NCBI GenBank assembly: GCA_910587995.1
Contig: CAJUNS010000001.1
Span: forward strand, 1-64,000
Source of the DNA: an uncultured Oscillospiraceae bacterium
GTDB lineage: Bacteria > Bacillota_A > Clostridia > Oscillospirales > Acutalibacteraceae
Direction: 5' to 3'
DNA length: 64,000 nucleotides
Shown piece by piece: positions 42,707-50,745 of this stretch; the stretch's first letter is position 1, and each line of letters starts with the position of its first letter. The notes under the pieces were generated by a model, which was not told where the DNA came from, did no database searches, and saw only the letters and a list, made by a program, of their open reading frames with translations. Position numbers and translations under genes: made by a program.

Positions 42707-43321
42707 ATGCCCACACGGATTGTTCCCTTGCCCAGCAGCGGGGCCCGGGCCTACCTGCTGCGGGGAGAGGCCTCCAGCGTTTTGGTGGATACCGGCACCG
42801 AAAAGCTGGGGGAGCATACCTTAGCCGCCTGCCACCACATGGCCGTAAGGCTGATTCTGCTGACCCACGGCCACTTTGACCACTGCCAGAACGCGGCCTA
42901 TTTCGCCCGGGAGCTCCGCTGCCCCGTGGCCGTCAGCCGGGAGGACGCGGAGCTGCTGTCCGGGTCCCGGCGGCCCGTGCGGGGAGAGGGCTTCCGGGAC
43001 GGGGCCTTTGCCTGGCTCTCCAACCGGAGCATCCGCGGTACGCCCATACCGCCGGTGGAGCCCTTGGTTTTTCTGGAGGAGGGCATGTCCCTGGCGCCCT
43101 ATGGAATCGAGGGCAGGGTGGTGGCGCTGCCGGGACATACGGCGGGCTCGGTGGGGGTCTTTCTGGACTCCCGGGACCTGTTGGCGGGGGACGCCATGTT
43201 CTGCCTGCCGGGGCTGGGCCCGCCCTGGTGCTATGAGGATAAGAAACAGATGGAAAAGAGTTTAGAGAGAATCAAAGCGCTGCGGCCCCGGCAGATTTAC
43301 ACCGGGCACGCCCTGCGTTAA
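42707..43321 (+). CDS. MBL-fold metallo-hydrolase
   Basis: 204 residues from ATG 42707 (AGGAGG at 42695-42700). Metallo-beta-lactamase fold: VLVDTGTEKLGEHTL, metal site LTHGHFDHCQNAA (HxHxDH), VVALPGHTAGSVGVFLDSRD, LLAGDAMF and the final YTGHA. Glyoxalase II-like or general hydrolase; substrate unknown. Twenty-five bases ahead of the serine hydrolase gene, so likely one operon. Confidence 0.9.
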   Translation: MPTRIVPLPSSGARAYLLRGEASSVLVDTGTEKLGEHTLAACHHMAVRLILLTHGHFDHCQNAAYFARELRCPVAVSREDAELLSGSRRPVRGEGFRDGAFAWLSNRSIRGTPIPPVEPLVFLEEGMSLAPYGIEGRVVALPGHTAGSVGVFLDSRDLLAGDAMFCLPGLGPPWCYEDKKQMEKSLERIKALRPRQIYTGHALR

Positions 43322-43345
43322 TTTTTAAAAAGAGAGGTAATTGTT

Positions 43346-44875
43346 ATGAACCTGCGACACTGTACGCCAGAAAGCGTGGGCGTCCCCTCCGGGGCCATTG
43401 TGGACATGCTGGACGAGCTCTACCGCTGCGGCATTGAGATGCACGGCTTTATGCTGCTGCGCCACGGCCAGGTCTGCGCCCAGGGCTCTTGGGCCCCCTA
43501 CAACCCGGAGACCCCCCACATCATGTTCTCCTTTAGCAAAAGCCTGACCTCCACGGCCATCGGCTTCGCGGTACAGGAGGGCATCGTGAGCCTGGACGAA
43601 CGGCTCATCGACATCTTCCCGGAGCAGTCTCCGGAGAACCCCAGCGAGAACCTGCAGAAATGCCAGGTCCGCCATGTGCTGATGATGGGCTGCGGCCACG
43701 AGACGGAGATTGAGTGGGCCAGCGGCGGCAGCGCGGATTGGGTTACAACCTTCCTGCATCACCCCTTTGTGTATGAGCCCGGAACCCACTTTATGTACAA
43801 CACCGCCGGTACCAATCTCCTGAGCGCCGTCATCGCCAAAAAGACCGGCCAGAAGCTGACGGAGTTCCTAAAGCCCCGGCTCTTCCAGCCCCTGGGCATG
43901 GACGACGTCAAGTGCCAGGCCATGCCGGACGGCACGGAGATGGGCGGCGCGGGCATGTACCTAAAAATCGAGGACATGGCCCGGTTTGTGCAGTTTGTGG
44001 CCAACAAGGGCAGCTGGGAGGGAAAACAGCTGCTGAACCCGGAGTGGTTCGACCTGGCTGCCTCCAAGCAGATCGACAACGCGGGGGCCGGCTGGGGCGG
44101 CGACCCGGACTGGCAGGCGGGCTACGGCTTCCAGTTCTGGCGCTGCGCCCCGGAGGGCGTGTTCCGTGGGGACGGCGCTTACGGCCAATACGGCATTGTA
44201 ATGACCAGGCAGGACGCGGTGCTGGTGATCCACTCGGCCTCTATGCGGCTGCAGGCGGTGCTCACCTCTGTGTGGGAGAAGCTGCTGCCCTTTATGGCCG
44301 AAGGCCCCCTGCCCGAGGACCGGCAGGCCCAGCACCGGCTGGAAAAGCGGCTGGAGCGCCTGGAGCTGTGCCCCATGCTTCCCATGCGCAACCCGGGGGC
44401 CGAGGCCTCCCTGGACGGCGCGGTCTATCACCCCGAGGCCGAACTGCCCGGCATAGAGGACCTGGTAGGGGGCGCGGGCAGCTTCCAGCCCCAGGGCGGA
44501 AAGCTGGAGGCGCTGGAATTCCGGTTCCAGGGGGATGAGGCCAAGCTGATCTGCCGGCAAAACGGGGAGAGCGTCTCCATCGACCTGGGCCTGTGCGGTC
44601 ACTTTGTAACCAGCCTGGTGGATGGCGTGCCCTATGGGGCCAACGCGGCTTGGCGGCGGGCGGACCTGCTGGAAGTGGAGCTGCGCAGCAGCCGGATGGC
44701 CACGGGCAAGCGCTTCCGGTTCCACTTTGCGGGCGACCGGCTGGAGGTGGAGGCGGACTCCACCATTCCGGAGCCCTGGGGCCTGGGCGAGCTGGAAAAG
44801 CCCCAGATGGCTTTCCGCCTGGACCAAGGAGAAGTGCACACCAAGACCAAGATGTACTGGGAAGGGAACAAGTAA
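43346..44875 (+). CDS. Serine hydrolase, beta-lactamase (class C/PBP4*) family
   Basis: 509 residues. Catalytic SxxK is Ser62-Phe-Ser-Lys65 in FSFSKSLTSTAIG, and the second motif is the tyrosine of FMYNTAGTNLLSAVI (about 151). The third conserved region is GYGFQFWRCAPEG. A C-terminal ~150-residue beta-rich domain extends the usual core. No signal peptide, so it is cytoplasmic; probably an esterase, amidase or peptidase rather than a true beta-lactamase. Confidence 0.9.
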   Translation: MNLRHCTPESVGVPSGAIVDMLDELYRCGIEMHGFMLLRHGQVCAQGSWAPYNPETPHIMFSFSKSLTSTAIGFAVQEGIVSLDERLIDIFPEQSPENPSENLQKCQVRHVLMMGCGHETEIEWASGGSADWVTTFLHHPFVYEPGTHFMYNTAGTNLLSAVIAKKTGQKLTEFLKPRLFQPLGMDDVKCQAMPDGTEMGGAGMYLKIEDMARFVQFVANKGSWEGKQLLNPEWFDLAASKQIDNAGAGWGGDPDWQAGYGFQFWRCAPEGVFRGDGAYGQYGIVMTRQDAVLVIHSASMRLQAVLTSVWEKLLPFMAEGPLPEDRQAQHRLEKRLERLELCPMLPMRNPGAEASLDGAVYHPEAELPGIEDLVGGAGSFQPQGGKLEALEFRFQGDEAKLICRQNGESVSIDLGLCGHFVTSLVDGVPYGANAAWRRADLLEVELRSSRMATGKRFRFHFAGDRLEVEADSTIPEPWGLGELEKPQMAFRLDQGEVHTKTKMYWEGNK

Positions 44876-44876
44876 A

Positions 44877-44914
44877 AAGAAAGGAGGCTCCAGGTGGGAG
44901 CCTCCTTTCTTTTT
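44877..44914. terminator. Bidirectional terminator between serine hydrolase and rubrerythrin genes
   Basis: AGAAAGGAGGCTCC (44879-44892) pairs with GGAGCCTCCTTTCT (44897-44910) around AGGTGG, followed by TTTTT; the other strand begins with a matching T run. Confidence 0.92.
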
Positions 44915-44958
44915 AGTATGGTTATGGCCGCGCGGTTTCCTGCTAGGACTGGCGCGGT

Positions 44959-45498
44959 TTAGTAGTTCTCCGGCTTCACCTGGAAGTAGCTCTGGGGATG
45001 CGCGCACACCGGGCAGACCTCCGGGGCCTTTTTGCCCACGCAGATGTGCCCGCAGTTGATGCACTGCCACACCGCGTCCCCGTCCTTGGAGAAGACCAAG
45101 CCCTCTTCCAGATTCTTGGCCAGCTTGCGGTAGCGCTCCTCGTGCTCCTTCTCAATTTTGCCGACCTCTTCAAACAGGGCGGCAATCTGGTCGAAGCCCT
45201 CTTCCTTGGCGGTTTTGGCGAAGCCAGCGTACATGTCGGTCCACTCATAGTTCTCGCCATCCGCGGCGGCCTTCAGGTTGGCCAGGGTGTCTCCGATACC
45301 TCCGTTGAGAAGCTTAAACCACATTTTGGCGTGCTCCTTCTCGTTGGCGGCGGTCTCCTCAAAGATTTGGGCAATCTGCACATAGCCGTCCTTACGGGCT
45401 TTTGAGGCGAAATAGGTGTACTTGTTCCGGGCCTGGCTCTCTCCGGCAAAGGCGGTAAGCAGGTTGGCCTCGGTCTTGCTTCCTTTCAATTCTGGCAT
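44959..45498 (-). CDS. Rubrerythrin
   Basis: 179 residues from ATG 45498 (GGAGG seven bases upstream). Four-helix di-iron domain with EANLLTAFAGESQARNKYTY, EETAANEKEHAKMWFKLL and EEVGKIEKEHEERYRKLA supplying the Glu/His ligands, then a C-terminal rubredoxin domain with CINCGH and CPVCAHP. Reduces hydrogen peroxide in the cytoplasm of anaerobes. Its own near-consensus promoter (45532-45560) fits a strongly expressed oxidative-stress gene. Confidence 0.97.
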   Translation of the reverse strand: MPELKGSKTEANLLTAFAGESQARNKYTYFASKARKDGYVQIAQIFEETAANEKEHAKMWFKLLNGGIGDTLANLKAAADGENYEWTDMYAGFAKTAKEEGFDQIAALFEEVGKIEKEHEERYRKLAKNLEEGLVFSKDGDAVWQCINCGHICVGKKAPEVCPVCAHPQSYFQVKPENY

Positions 45499-45531
45499 GG
45501 GTAGGTCCTCCTTTTGGGGTAATCTGGTTCT

Positions 45532-45560
45532 AGTATCTCCCATTTTAGAAAGAAAGTCAA
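45532..45560 (-). promoter_or_regulatory. Promoter of the rubrerythrin gene
   Basis: On the minus strand TTGACT (45555-45560) and GATACT (45532-45537) are 17 bases apart, about 34 bases before the ATG. Confidence 0.8.
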
Positions 45561-45595
45561 GGGTTTCCTTGTAAATTCTTGGCAAAATCTTCCAC

Positions 45596-46120
45596 TTAAG
45601 CACCCGGCCCGTTAAGCAAGAGGCCCTCCGCTGGGAGCGCGCCCTCCCGCCGCAACAACCAGCGCTTTTTCTCCACGCCCCCGGCATAGCCGACCAGCCC
45701 GCCATCCGCCCCCAGCACCCGGTGGCAGGGAATCAAAATGGAGATAGGGTTGCGCCCCACAGCCCCGCCCACAGCCTGGCTTGACATGGACTCCCGGCCC
45801 AGCCTTCCGGCAGTCTGCCGGGCCAGGGCCCCATAGGTGGTAGTTTGGCCATAAGGAATTTCCAGCAGCAGCTCCCAAACCAGCCGCTGAAAGGCCGTGC
45901 CCGCCGGAGCCAAGGGCAGGTCCCAGGCAGGACGCGCCCCGGAAAAGTACGCCTCCAGCCAAGCCTGGGCCTGGGCAAACAGGGGCAGGCCCTCCCGCCG
46001 GGGCGGAAGCTCCGCCGGAAAATACCGCTGCCCCGCCAGCCATAGGCCCGTAAGAGCCTGGCCGTTGGAGGCCAAAACGAGGGGCCCCAGGGGGGAAGAA
46101 AGCTGGGTGGAACAAAGCAT
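45596..46120 (-). CDS. ogt: Methylated-DNA--[protein]-cysteine S-methyltransferase
   Basis: 174 residues from ATG 46120 (GAGGTGAT upstream). Active-site PCHRV in SILIPCHRVLGADGGLVGYAG, with TAFQRLVWELLLEIPYGQTT and the arginine finger region AVGGAVGRNPI. A suicide enzyme that removes O6-methylguanine from DNA. It stands alone, behind two family 1 repeats. Confidence 0.95.
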   Translation of the reverse strand: MLCSTQLSSPLGPLVLASNGQALTGLWLAGQRYFPAELPPRREGLPLFAQAQAWLEAYFSGARPAWDLPLAPAGTAFQRLVWELLLEIPYGQTTTYGALARQTAGRLGRESMSSQAVGGAVGRNPISILIPCHRVLGADGGLVGYAGGVEKKRWLLRREGALPAEGLLLNGPGA

Positions 46121-46260
46121 CCGTATCACCTCAAGAGAAATTTTAACGCGCTGGAGTAAGAAAAGCGCCGCTGCTTCCAAAGCGGCCGAAGCCCTCCGGC
46201 GGCTTACGGCATCGGCCTCACCAAACCATGAAGCTTTTCCCGCCGCTCTCCCAGCCCAAG

Positions 46261-46345
46261 GGTGTGTCCATTTCGAGGAGTTTTTCGTGTTCCCCCGCCC
46301 GTGGAGCAGGGGACACACGAATGATTCTCTCTGTGGTTTGGACAA
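46261..46345 (+). repeat. Family 1 palindromic repeat (first of a tandem pair)
   Basis: GTGTGTCCATTTCGAGGAG at the left, GTTCCCCCGCCCG centre with a degenerate right half (GAGCAGGGGACAC), then CTCTGTGGTTTGGACAATC. It lies 14 bases from the next copy in the same orientation. Confidence 0.85.
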
Positions 46346-46359
46346 TCCACGCTCCAAGG

Positions 46360-46446
46360 GAGTGTCCATTTCGAGGAGTTTTTCGTGTTCCCCCGCCCGT
46401 GGGGCGGGGGAACACAGATGATTCTCTCTGTGGTTTAGACAATCCC
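46360..46446 (+). repeat. Family 1 palindromic repeat (second of a tandem pair)
   Basis: GAGTGTCCATTTCGAGGAG, perfect centre hairpin GTTCCCCCGCC/GGCGGGGGAAC, right end CTCTGTGGTTTAGACAATC. The right ends of this pair share GACAATCC instead of GGACACTC. It ends 15 bases before the -35 box of the Nudix gene promoter. Confidence 0.88.
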
Positions 46447-46461
46447 CACCCCAAGCCCGGC

Positions 46462-46490
46462 TTGCCTTTTCGCGAAAAATCATGTATACT
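46462..46490 (+). promoter_or_regulatory. Promoter of the Nudix gene
   Basis: TTGCCT (46462-46467), 17 bases, TATACT (46485-46490), about 30 bases before the start codon. Confidence 0.75.
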
Positions 46491-46520
46491 GTCATCAAAA
46501 CCACGCAAGGAGGCGCTTTC

Positions 46521-47003
46521 ATGCCCATAATCCGCAATTCCGCCAAGGCCCTGCTGTTCCACCAGGGAAAGCTCCTGCTCAACTCCCATTTGGACCGCTC
46601 CGGCTCCCCCTACTACGACCTTCCCGGCGGCGGGCAGGAGCCCTTCGAGTCCATGGAGGAGGCTTTGATCCGGGAGGTAAGGGAAGAGACCGGCCTCACG
46701 GTGCGGCCCCTGCGCTTTCTGGCCCTGGCCGAGGAAATCTTCACCGACCCGCAAATGCGCCAGCGCTATCCCCAATATTGCCACAGGGTGATGCACATCT
46801 TTTTGGCGGAGCTGGTACCCGGCGTGCCTCAGACCCAAGCGGAACCAGATTTTCAGCAAACCGGCTCGGTCTGGGTCACGCCGGAAGAAGCCGGAGCCCT
46901 GCCCCTGGTTCCCATCCAGCTTCGGGGCCAGATAGCCCAGGTGCTGGCCTCCTCATCGCCGGTCTACCTGGGCGCCGTCCGGCGGGACGAGGTCTGTATG
47001 TAA
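46521..47003 (+). CDS. NUDIX hydrolase
   Basis: 160 residues from ATG 46521 (AAGGAGG seven bases upstream). The Nudix box is complete: GGGQEPFESMEEALIREVRE then ETGL. Hydrolyses a nucleoside diphosphate linked to X; no feature defines the substrate. Monocistronic, since the next gene is on the other strand. Confidence 0.92.
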   Translation: MPIIRNSAKALLFHQGKLLLNSHLDRSGSPYYDLPGGGQEPFESMEEALIREVREETGLTVRPLRFLALAEEIFTDPQMRQRYPQYCHRVMHIFLAELVPGVPQTQAEPDFQQTGSVWVTPEEAGALPLVPIQLRGQIAQVLASSSPVYLGAVRRDEVCM

Positions 47004-47059
47004 GGCCCACGGTTTACCTGGCGTACTCTGCTCTAACGCGCAGCCGTTTTGGAAGAGTC

Positions 47060-47581
47060 TTAAGCCTTTGGAGGCCCCTCCAACCACCGGGCAGCCCGCT
47101 CCAGAGCGGGAAGGGTGAGCTTCAGCACCGCGCCGGTGAGCATTCCGCTGAACAGGCTGAAAATCAGCAGCGCCGGAACATAGCCCAAAGCCGCCCCCGA
47201 GGTGAGATACACCGCCGCCCCCAGCTGGGCCCCATTGTGGGCCAGCGCGCCACAGACCCCAGTGAGCCCTAGGCTGGCCGGGGTCTTTTTCAGCAGCAGC
47301 CACATGCAGCCCGTGCTGGCCAGACCCCCGCACAGGCTCATGGTCCCCGCAGCCAGGCCCCGGGTCAGCAGAGCAAAGCCCCCCTTTACCAGCGCCAGCC
47401 CCAAGCCCCAGGGCAGGCCCAGGCTTCCGGCGGCGTACATGGTCACGATGTTGGACAGCCCCAGCCGCGCTCCTGGCGGCATCCCCGGCAAAGGCGGCAG
47501 CAGGCCCTCCAAAAAAGAAAAGGCCAGCGCCAGCGCCGCCAGCATTCCTCCCAGGGCCACCCGGCCCGCTTTTTTCTTCAT
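47060..47581 (-). CDS. Gx transporter family membrane protein (HepS-like, EetB type)
   Basis: 173 residues, five to six membrane helices. ALGGMLAALALAFSFLEGLL, GARLGLSNIVTMYAAGSLGL and LAHNGAQLGAAVYLTSGAAL are typical for the Gx transporter/heptaprenyl diphosphate synthase component I family. Homologues sit in flavin-based extracellular electron transfer loci beside ApbE and a NusG_II protein, exactly the arrangement here. No catalytic prenyltransferase motifs, so a transport or membrane-electron role is more likely. Confidence 0.85.
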   Translation of the reverse strand: MKKKAGRVALGGMLAALALAFSFLEGLLPPLPGMPPGARLGLSNIVTMYAAGSLGLPWGLGLALVKGGFALLTRGLAAGTMSLCGGLASTGCMWLLLKKTPASLGLTGVCGALAHNGAQLGAAVYLTSGAALGYVPALLIFSLFSGMLTGAVLKLTLPALERAARWLEGPPKA

Positions 47582-47590
47582 AGCCGCCTC

Positions 47591-47983
47591 CTAATAGGTT
47601 TCCGCGTCCGCCGCTCCCGGGCCCTCCAGCCGCAGGACCACCCGTCCGGGCAGGCATACCGCGCTTTGGCCCGCCCGGGTCAAATGGCCGGTGCGCACGC
47701 AGGTTTTATCCGGGCATCCAGCGTCCGCCACCCGGGCCCCCCGGGGGGAGAGCTCCACCGTTACCCGCAGCCCGCCGGCCCCGGTGATGGCGTGCTCCTC
47801 CGGTCCGGCCAGCCGCCCCAGCTCCTGCCGGAGGACCTCCCGGCCATCCACCTCCACCACGGCGGCGGACCCGGAGGGCGCCAGCCGGGTCCACAGCAGC
47901 AGTCCGCCCGCCGCCAGCAGCAGCGCAAGGAACACCGGGAGCTCCCGGCGGGCCAGCAGTTTTCGTCCGGCTAGGTCCCTCAT
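47591..47983 (-). CDS. NusG domain II-containing membrane protein (EetA-like)
   Basis: 130 residues from ATG 47983, which overlaps the apbE stop as ATGA. One membrane helix (ELPVFLALLLAAGGLLLWT) and an extracytoplasmic NusG_II beta domain with two cysteines in the signature ADAGCPDKTCVRTGHLTRAG and the closing LPGRVVLRLEG. This small family accompanies ApbE and Gx transporter proteins. Not related in function to transcription factor NusG. Confidence 0.85.
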   Translation of the reverse strand: MRDLAGRKLLARRELPVFLALLLAAGGLLLWTRLAPSGSAAVVEVDGREVLRQELGRLAGPEEHAITGAGGLRVTVELSPRGARVADAGCPDKTCVRTGHLTRAGQSAVCLPGRVVLRLEGPGAADAETY

Positions 47984-49098
47984 GGCGCGCCCGCCTCCCG
48001 GTGATAGCCTGGGGCGGTCAGGGAAAAGCGCCCTTCCAGCCCCGGGGTGACGGCAACGGCGCCATCGCCGTCCACAAAAATTCCCTCCGCGCCATAACCC
48101 TCCAAGAGCTTTTGGCCGTCCTCCAGCCCCAGTACAAAGCAAGCTGTCGCCAGCCCGTCGCTCAAAGCCCCGGGCCACTTCCAGTCCATCTCCGGCGGGC
48201 ACCAGACCGTCACGGAGACCAGCCCGCTCTCGGCGGGATAGCCGGTGCGGGGGTCCAAAATGTGGTGATACTTTTCGCGGTTTTGCTCGAAATATTTCTC
48301 ATAGCTGCCCGAGGTGGACACATAGCCGCCAGGGAGCTCCAAAACGCCTAGGCTCCCCTGGCCCTCTGGGTCCCGCACACTGACCCGGAAGGCCTTACCG
48401 TCCGGCTTTTGGCCGTATAGGCCGATGCTGCCGCCAACCGCAATAACAGCCCCCTTTACCCCGGCCTCCTGGTACTGGGCCAGAGCCGCGTCGCAGGCCG
48501 CGCCCTTGCCCACGGCTCCCAGGTCCAGAGCCATGCCGGGGTCCAGCAGAGCTGCCGCCTGTTCCAGCGCCGCCGCATCCCCATCGAATAACTCTTGGGG
48601 GACGGAGGCCAGCTCAAAAAGCGCGTCCCCGCCAGTAAGGAGCCTGTCATAGCCCACCAATGCCAGGGCCGCTTCCAGCTCGCCCGCTTCCGGCAGATGG
48701 GGGCCGCTGTCAAAATCCCAAAGCTGGGCTACGGGGCCGATGGTAACATCGAAGGCTCCGCCGCTGGCTTCGCTGAGCTGGCGCATTTGCTCCAGCAGGG
48801 CCAGGGTCTCCGGCTCCACCGGTACCGGCCGCTGCCCTGCCTGCCGGTTCACCTGGGCGATATCTCCGTCCTCCCGCCGCCAGGAGATGCGGTTTTCCAA
48901 ATCCGCCACCGCCTGGGAAGCGGCCTCCATAGCCGCCTTCCCCCCCGGCCCCCACACGGTCTGCCTCACATAGGAGCCCATGGCGAAGGTTTGCAGCTCC
49001 GCCTCCCTGTTTTGGGACAAAAACCAAACGGCCGCCAACCCTAAAACCGAAAGAAACAGGCCCGCCCAAAGCAGGCGGGCCTTGGCTTTCCTGGTCAC
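47980..49098 (-). CDS. apbE: FAD:protein FMN transferase ApbE
   Basis: 372 residues. An N-terminal membrane anchor (LLWAGLFLSVLGLAAVWFL) without lipobox, then the ApbE domain: TFAMGSYVRQTVWG, AFDVTIGPVAQLWDF, ALDLGAVGKGAACDAAL and the Mg-binding HHILDPRTGYPAESGL. It covalently attaches FMN to threonine of exported flavoproteins. The acceptor protein is not in this window. Overlaps its neighbours on both sides by four bases. Confidence 0.94.
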   Translation of the reverse strand: MTRKAKARLLWAGLFLSVLGLAAVWFLSQNREAELQTFAMGSYVRQTVWGPGGKAAMEAASQAVADLENRISWRREDGDIAQVNRQAGQRPVPVEPETLALLEQMRQLSEASGGAFDVTIGPVAQLWDFDSGPHLPEAGELEAALALVGYDRLLTGGDALFELASVPQELFDGDAAALEQAAALLDPGMALDLGAVGKGAACDAALAQYQEAGVKGAVIAVGGSIGLYGQKPDGKAFRVSVRDPEGQGSLGVLELPGGYVSTSGSYEKYFEQNREKYHHILDPRTGYPAESGLVSVTVWCPPEMDWKWPGALSDGLATACFVLGLEDGQKLLEGYGAEGIFVDGDGAVAVTPGLEGRFSLTAPGYHREAGAP

Positions 49099-49712
49099 TG
49101 GTCCAGCTTGCGGGCCGCATCCATCAGCAGCTCCACAGCCTCGTCCAGAGTAAAGCGGGAGGAGTCGATGGTGATGTCGTAATTTTGCAGGTCATCCCAG
49201 CGCTTGTTGGAGTAGAAGTTGTAGTAATTGGCCCGCTGTTTGTCCTTTTTGGTGACAAAGTCCGAGGCCTTGCGTTCTTCGCACTCCCCTTTGGCCAAAG
49301 TACGCTGGATGCGGTCCTCTTTGCGGGCATGGATGAAGACGTTGAGGCAGTTTGCGTGCTCCCGCAGAATGTAGTCGGCGCAGCGCCCAATGACCACGCA
49401 GGGGCCCTCGGCGGCGGCTTTTTTGATGATGTCCGACTGAATGATAAACAGCTTGTCGTTAATGGGCATCTCGTTGACGCTGGGCACCCGGGCCCCAAAG
49501 GAATAGTTGCCCATAACCATAGAATACAGCAGGCTGCTGGTGGCCTTTTCATCGGCGTGGGCGAAAACCTCCTCGGAAAGGCCGCTCTGCTTGGCGGCCA
49601 TGGCGATGAGGGCCTTGTCATAGAACGGCACGTCCAATTGGCGGGCCAACTTCTCCCCCACCTCGTGGCCTCCGCTTCCAAACTGGCGGGAAATGGTAAT
49701 GACTGGCAGCAT
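49095..49712 (-). CDS. Cytidylate kinase-like family protein
   Basis: 205 residues. MLPVITISRQFGSGGHEVGE is the P-loop region of the AAA_26/cytidylate-kinase-like family, with VVIGRCADYILREHANCLNV and ITIDSSRFTLDEAVELL later. Related to Cmk but lacking its nucleotide-specific inserts; the substrate is unknown. First gene of the apbE operon (four-base overlap), with AAAGGAGG ahead of the ATG. Confidence 0.88.
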   Translation of the reverse strand: MLPVITISRQFGSGGHEVGEKLARQLDVPFYDKALIAMAAKQSGLSEEVFAHADEKATSSLLYSMVMGNYSFGARVPSVNEMPINDKLFIIQSDIIKKAAAEGPCVVIGRCADYILREHANCLNVFIHARKEDRIQRTLAKGECEERKASDFVTKKDKQRANYYNFYSNKRWDDLQNYDITIDSSRFTLDEAVELLMDAARKLDQ

Positions 49713-49797
49713 AAAGATAACCTCCTTTGTTGATTATCTAAAAAACCTAGATATTTCAGGAAGAACGCCTAGGAATCTAGACATTTTCTCTATATAT

Positions 49798-49826
49798 ACT
49801 ATACCGCACTCCCCCTTAAAAGTCAA
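49798..49826 (-). promoter_or_regulatory. Promoter of the CMK-like/apbE operon
   Basis: On the minus strand TTGACT (49821-49826), 17 bases, TATAGT (49798-49803). The leader that follows has inverted CTAGAT/ATCTAG (49747-49752 with 49775-49780), a possible operator or RNA hairpin. Confidence 0.75.
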
Positions 49827-49917
49827 GCAAAAAATGCGGCGGGGCGCCCTCGCCAGCCATGCCGCGCGGTCCGGCAAAGCTTCGCCCCGCCCGAAATAGT
49901 TTGTTCACCAAAATTTC

Positions 49918-49946
49918 TTGATTTTGCCATAGATTCGCGGTACAAT
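49918..49946 (+). promoter_or_regulatory. Promoter of the two-component system operon
   Basis: TTGATT (49918-49923), 17 bases, TACAAT (49941-49946). Transcription would begin near 49953, directly at the edge of the repeat fragment at 49957. Confidence 0.75.
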
Positions 49947-49956
49947 ATACTCTGTA

Positions 49957-50010
49957 CCGTGCCGCCAGGTTCAAAAGAGGTTTCACCGCTTTTGAACCGC
50001 GTTACCTATA
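49957..50010 (+). repeat. Family 2 repeat, right-half fragment
   Basis: CCGTGCCGCCAGGTTCAAAA, then the hairpin TTCAAAAG.GG/CC.CTTTTGAA and the end GCGTTACCTATA. It matches the right half of the 115-bp repeat and forms the first ~55 nt of the predicted mRNA. Confidence 0.8.
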
Positions 50011-50045
50011 CACTCTTATGGATAAAAAGGAGGCAGTCATCCCCT

Positions 50046-50741
50046 ATGGCTTCTGGTAAAATCCTCATCGTGGACGATGACACCAACATTTGCGAGCTCT
50101 TGCGGCTCTATATGGAAAAAGAGGACTTCGAGGTGGCTCTGGCCACGGACGGCGAGGCCGCCCTGAAAGCCTTTGAAGCTTTCGAGCCCGACCTGATGCT
50201 GCTGGATATTATGCTCCCCCGGCTGGACGGCTGGCAGGTGGTGCGGGAAATCCGCAAACGCTCCCAATGCCCGGTTATTATGCTTACCGCCAAAGGCGAG
50301 GTGTTCGACCGGGTGCTGGGCCTGGACCTGGGGGCCGACGACTATGTGGTCAAGCCCTTTGAGGCCAAAGAGGTAGTGGCCCGGGTCCATGCCGTGCTGC
50401 GCCGCAGCGGCATACAAAGCGTGCAGAAGGCGGAAAACAAGGAGGTCTCTTACGACGGCCTCACCATCAACCTGACCAATTATGAGCTGAAGGTCAACGG
50501 CAACCGGGTGGACACGCCCCCCAAAGAGATGGAGCTCATCTACCACCTGGCCTCCAACCCCAACCGGGTCTTTACCCGGGACCAGCTGCTGGACGAGGTG
50601 TGGGGCTTCGACTATTATGGCGACAGCCGCACGGTGGACGTGCACATTAAGCGCCTGCGGGAAAAGCTGGAAGGGGTCTCGGACAAGTGGACTCTAAAAA
50701 CCGTGTGGGGCGTGGGCTATAAATTTGAAGTGAAGGACTGA
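50046..50741 (+). CDS. Response regulator, OmpR/PhoB family
   Basis: 231 residues from ATG 50046; the AGGAGG is 13 bases away, longer than usual. Receiver domain with ILIVDDDTN acidic pocket, phosphorylation site Asp54 in LMLLDIMLPRLDGW, and VIMLTAKGE switch residues. C-terminal winged-helix DNA-binding domain with VFTRDQLLDEVWGFDYYGDS and RTVDVHIKRLREKL. Four bases upstream of the sensor kinase gene. Confidence 0.95.
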   Translation: MASGKILIVDDDTNICELLRLYMEKEDFEVALATDGEAALKAFEAFEPDLMLLDIMLPRLDGWQVVREIRKRSQCPVIMLTAKGEVFDRVLGLDLGADDYVVKPFEAKEVVARVHAVLRRSGIQSVQKAENKEVSYDGLTINLTNYELKVNGNRVDTPPKEMELIYHLASNPNRVFTRDQLLDEVWGFDYYGDSRTVDVHIKRLREKLEGVSDKWTLKTVWGVGYKFEVKD

Positions 50742-50745
50742 GGCC

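Noticed and set aside
43346..44875. True beta-lactamase resistance gene
   Set aside because: No signal peptide and an additional C-terminal domain; SxxK hydrolases of this kind are mostly esterases or peptidases.
12484..46446. Family 1 repeats considered as CRISPR repeats because of the GTTCCCC...GGGGAAC core
   Set aside because: They are single dispersed copies, no regularly spaced array or spacers exist, and there are no cas genes.
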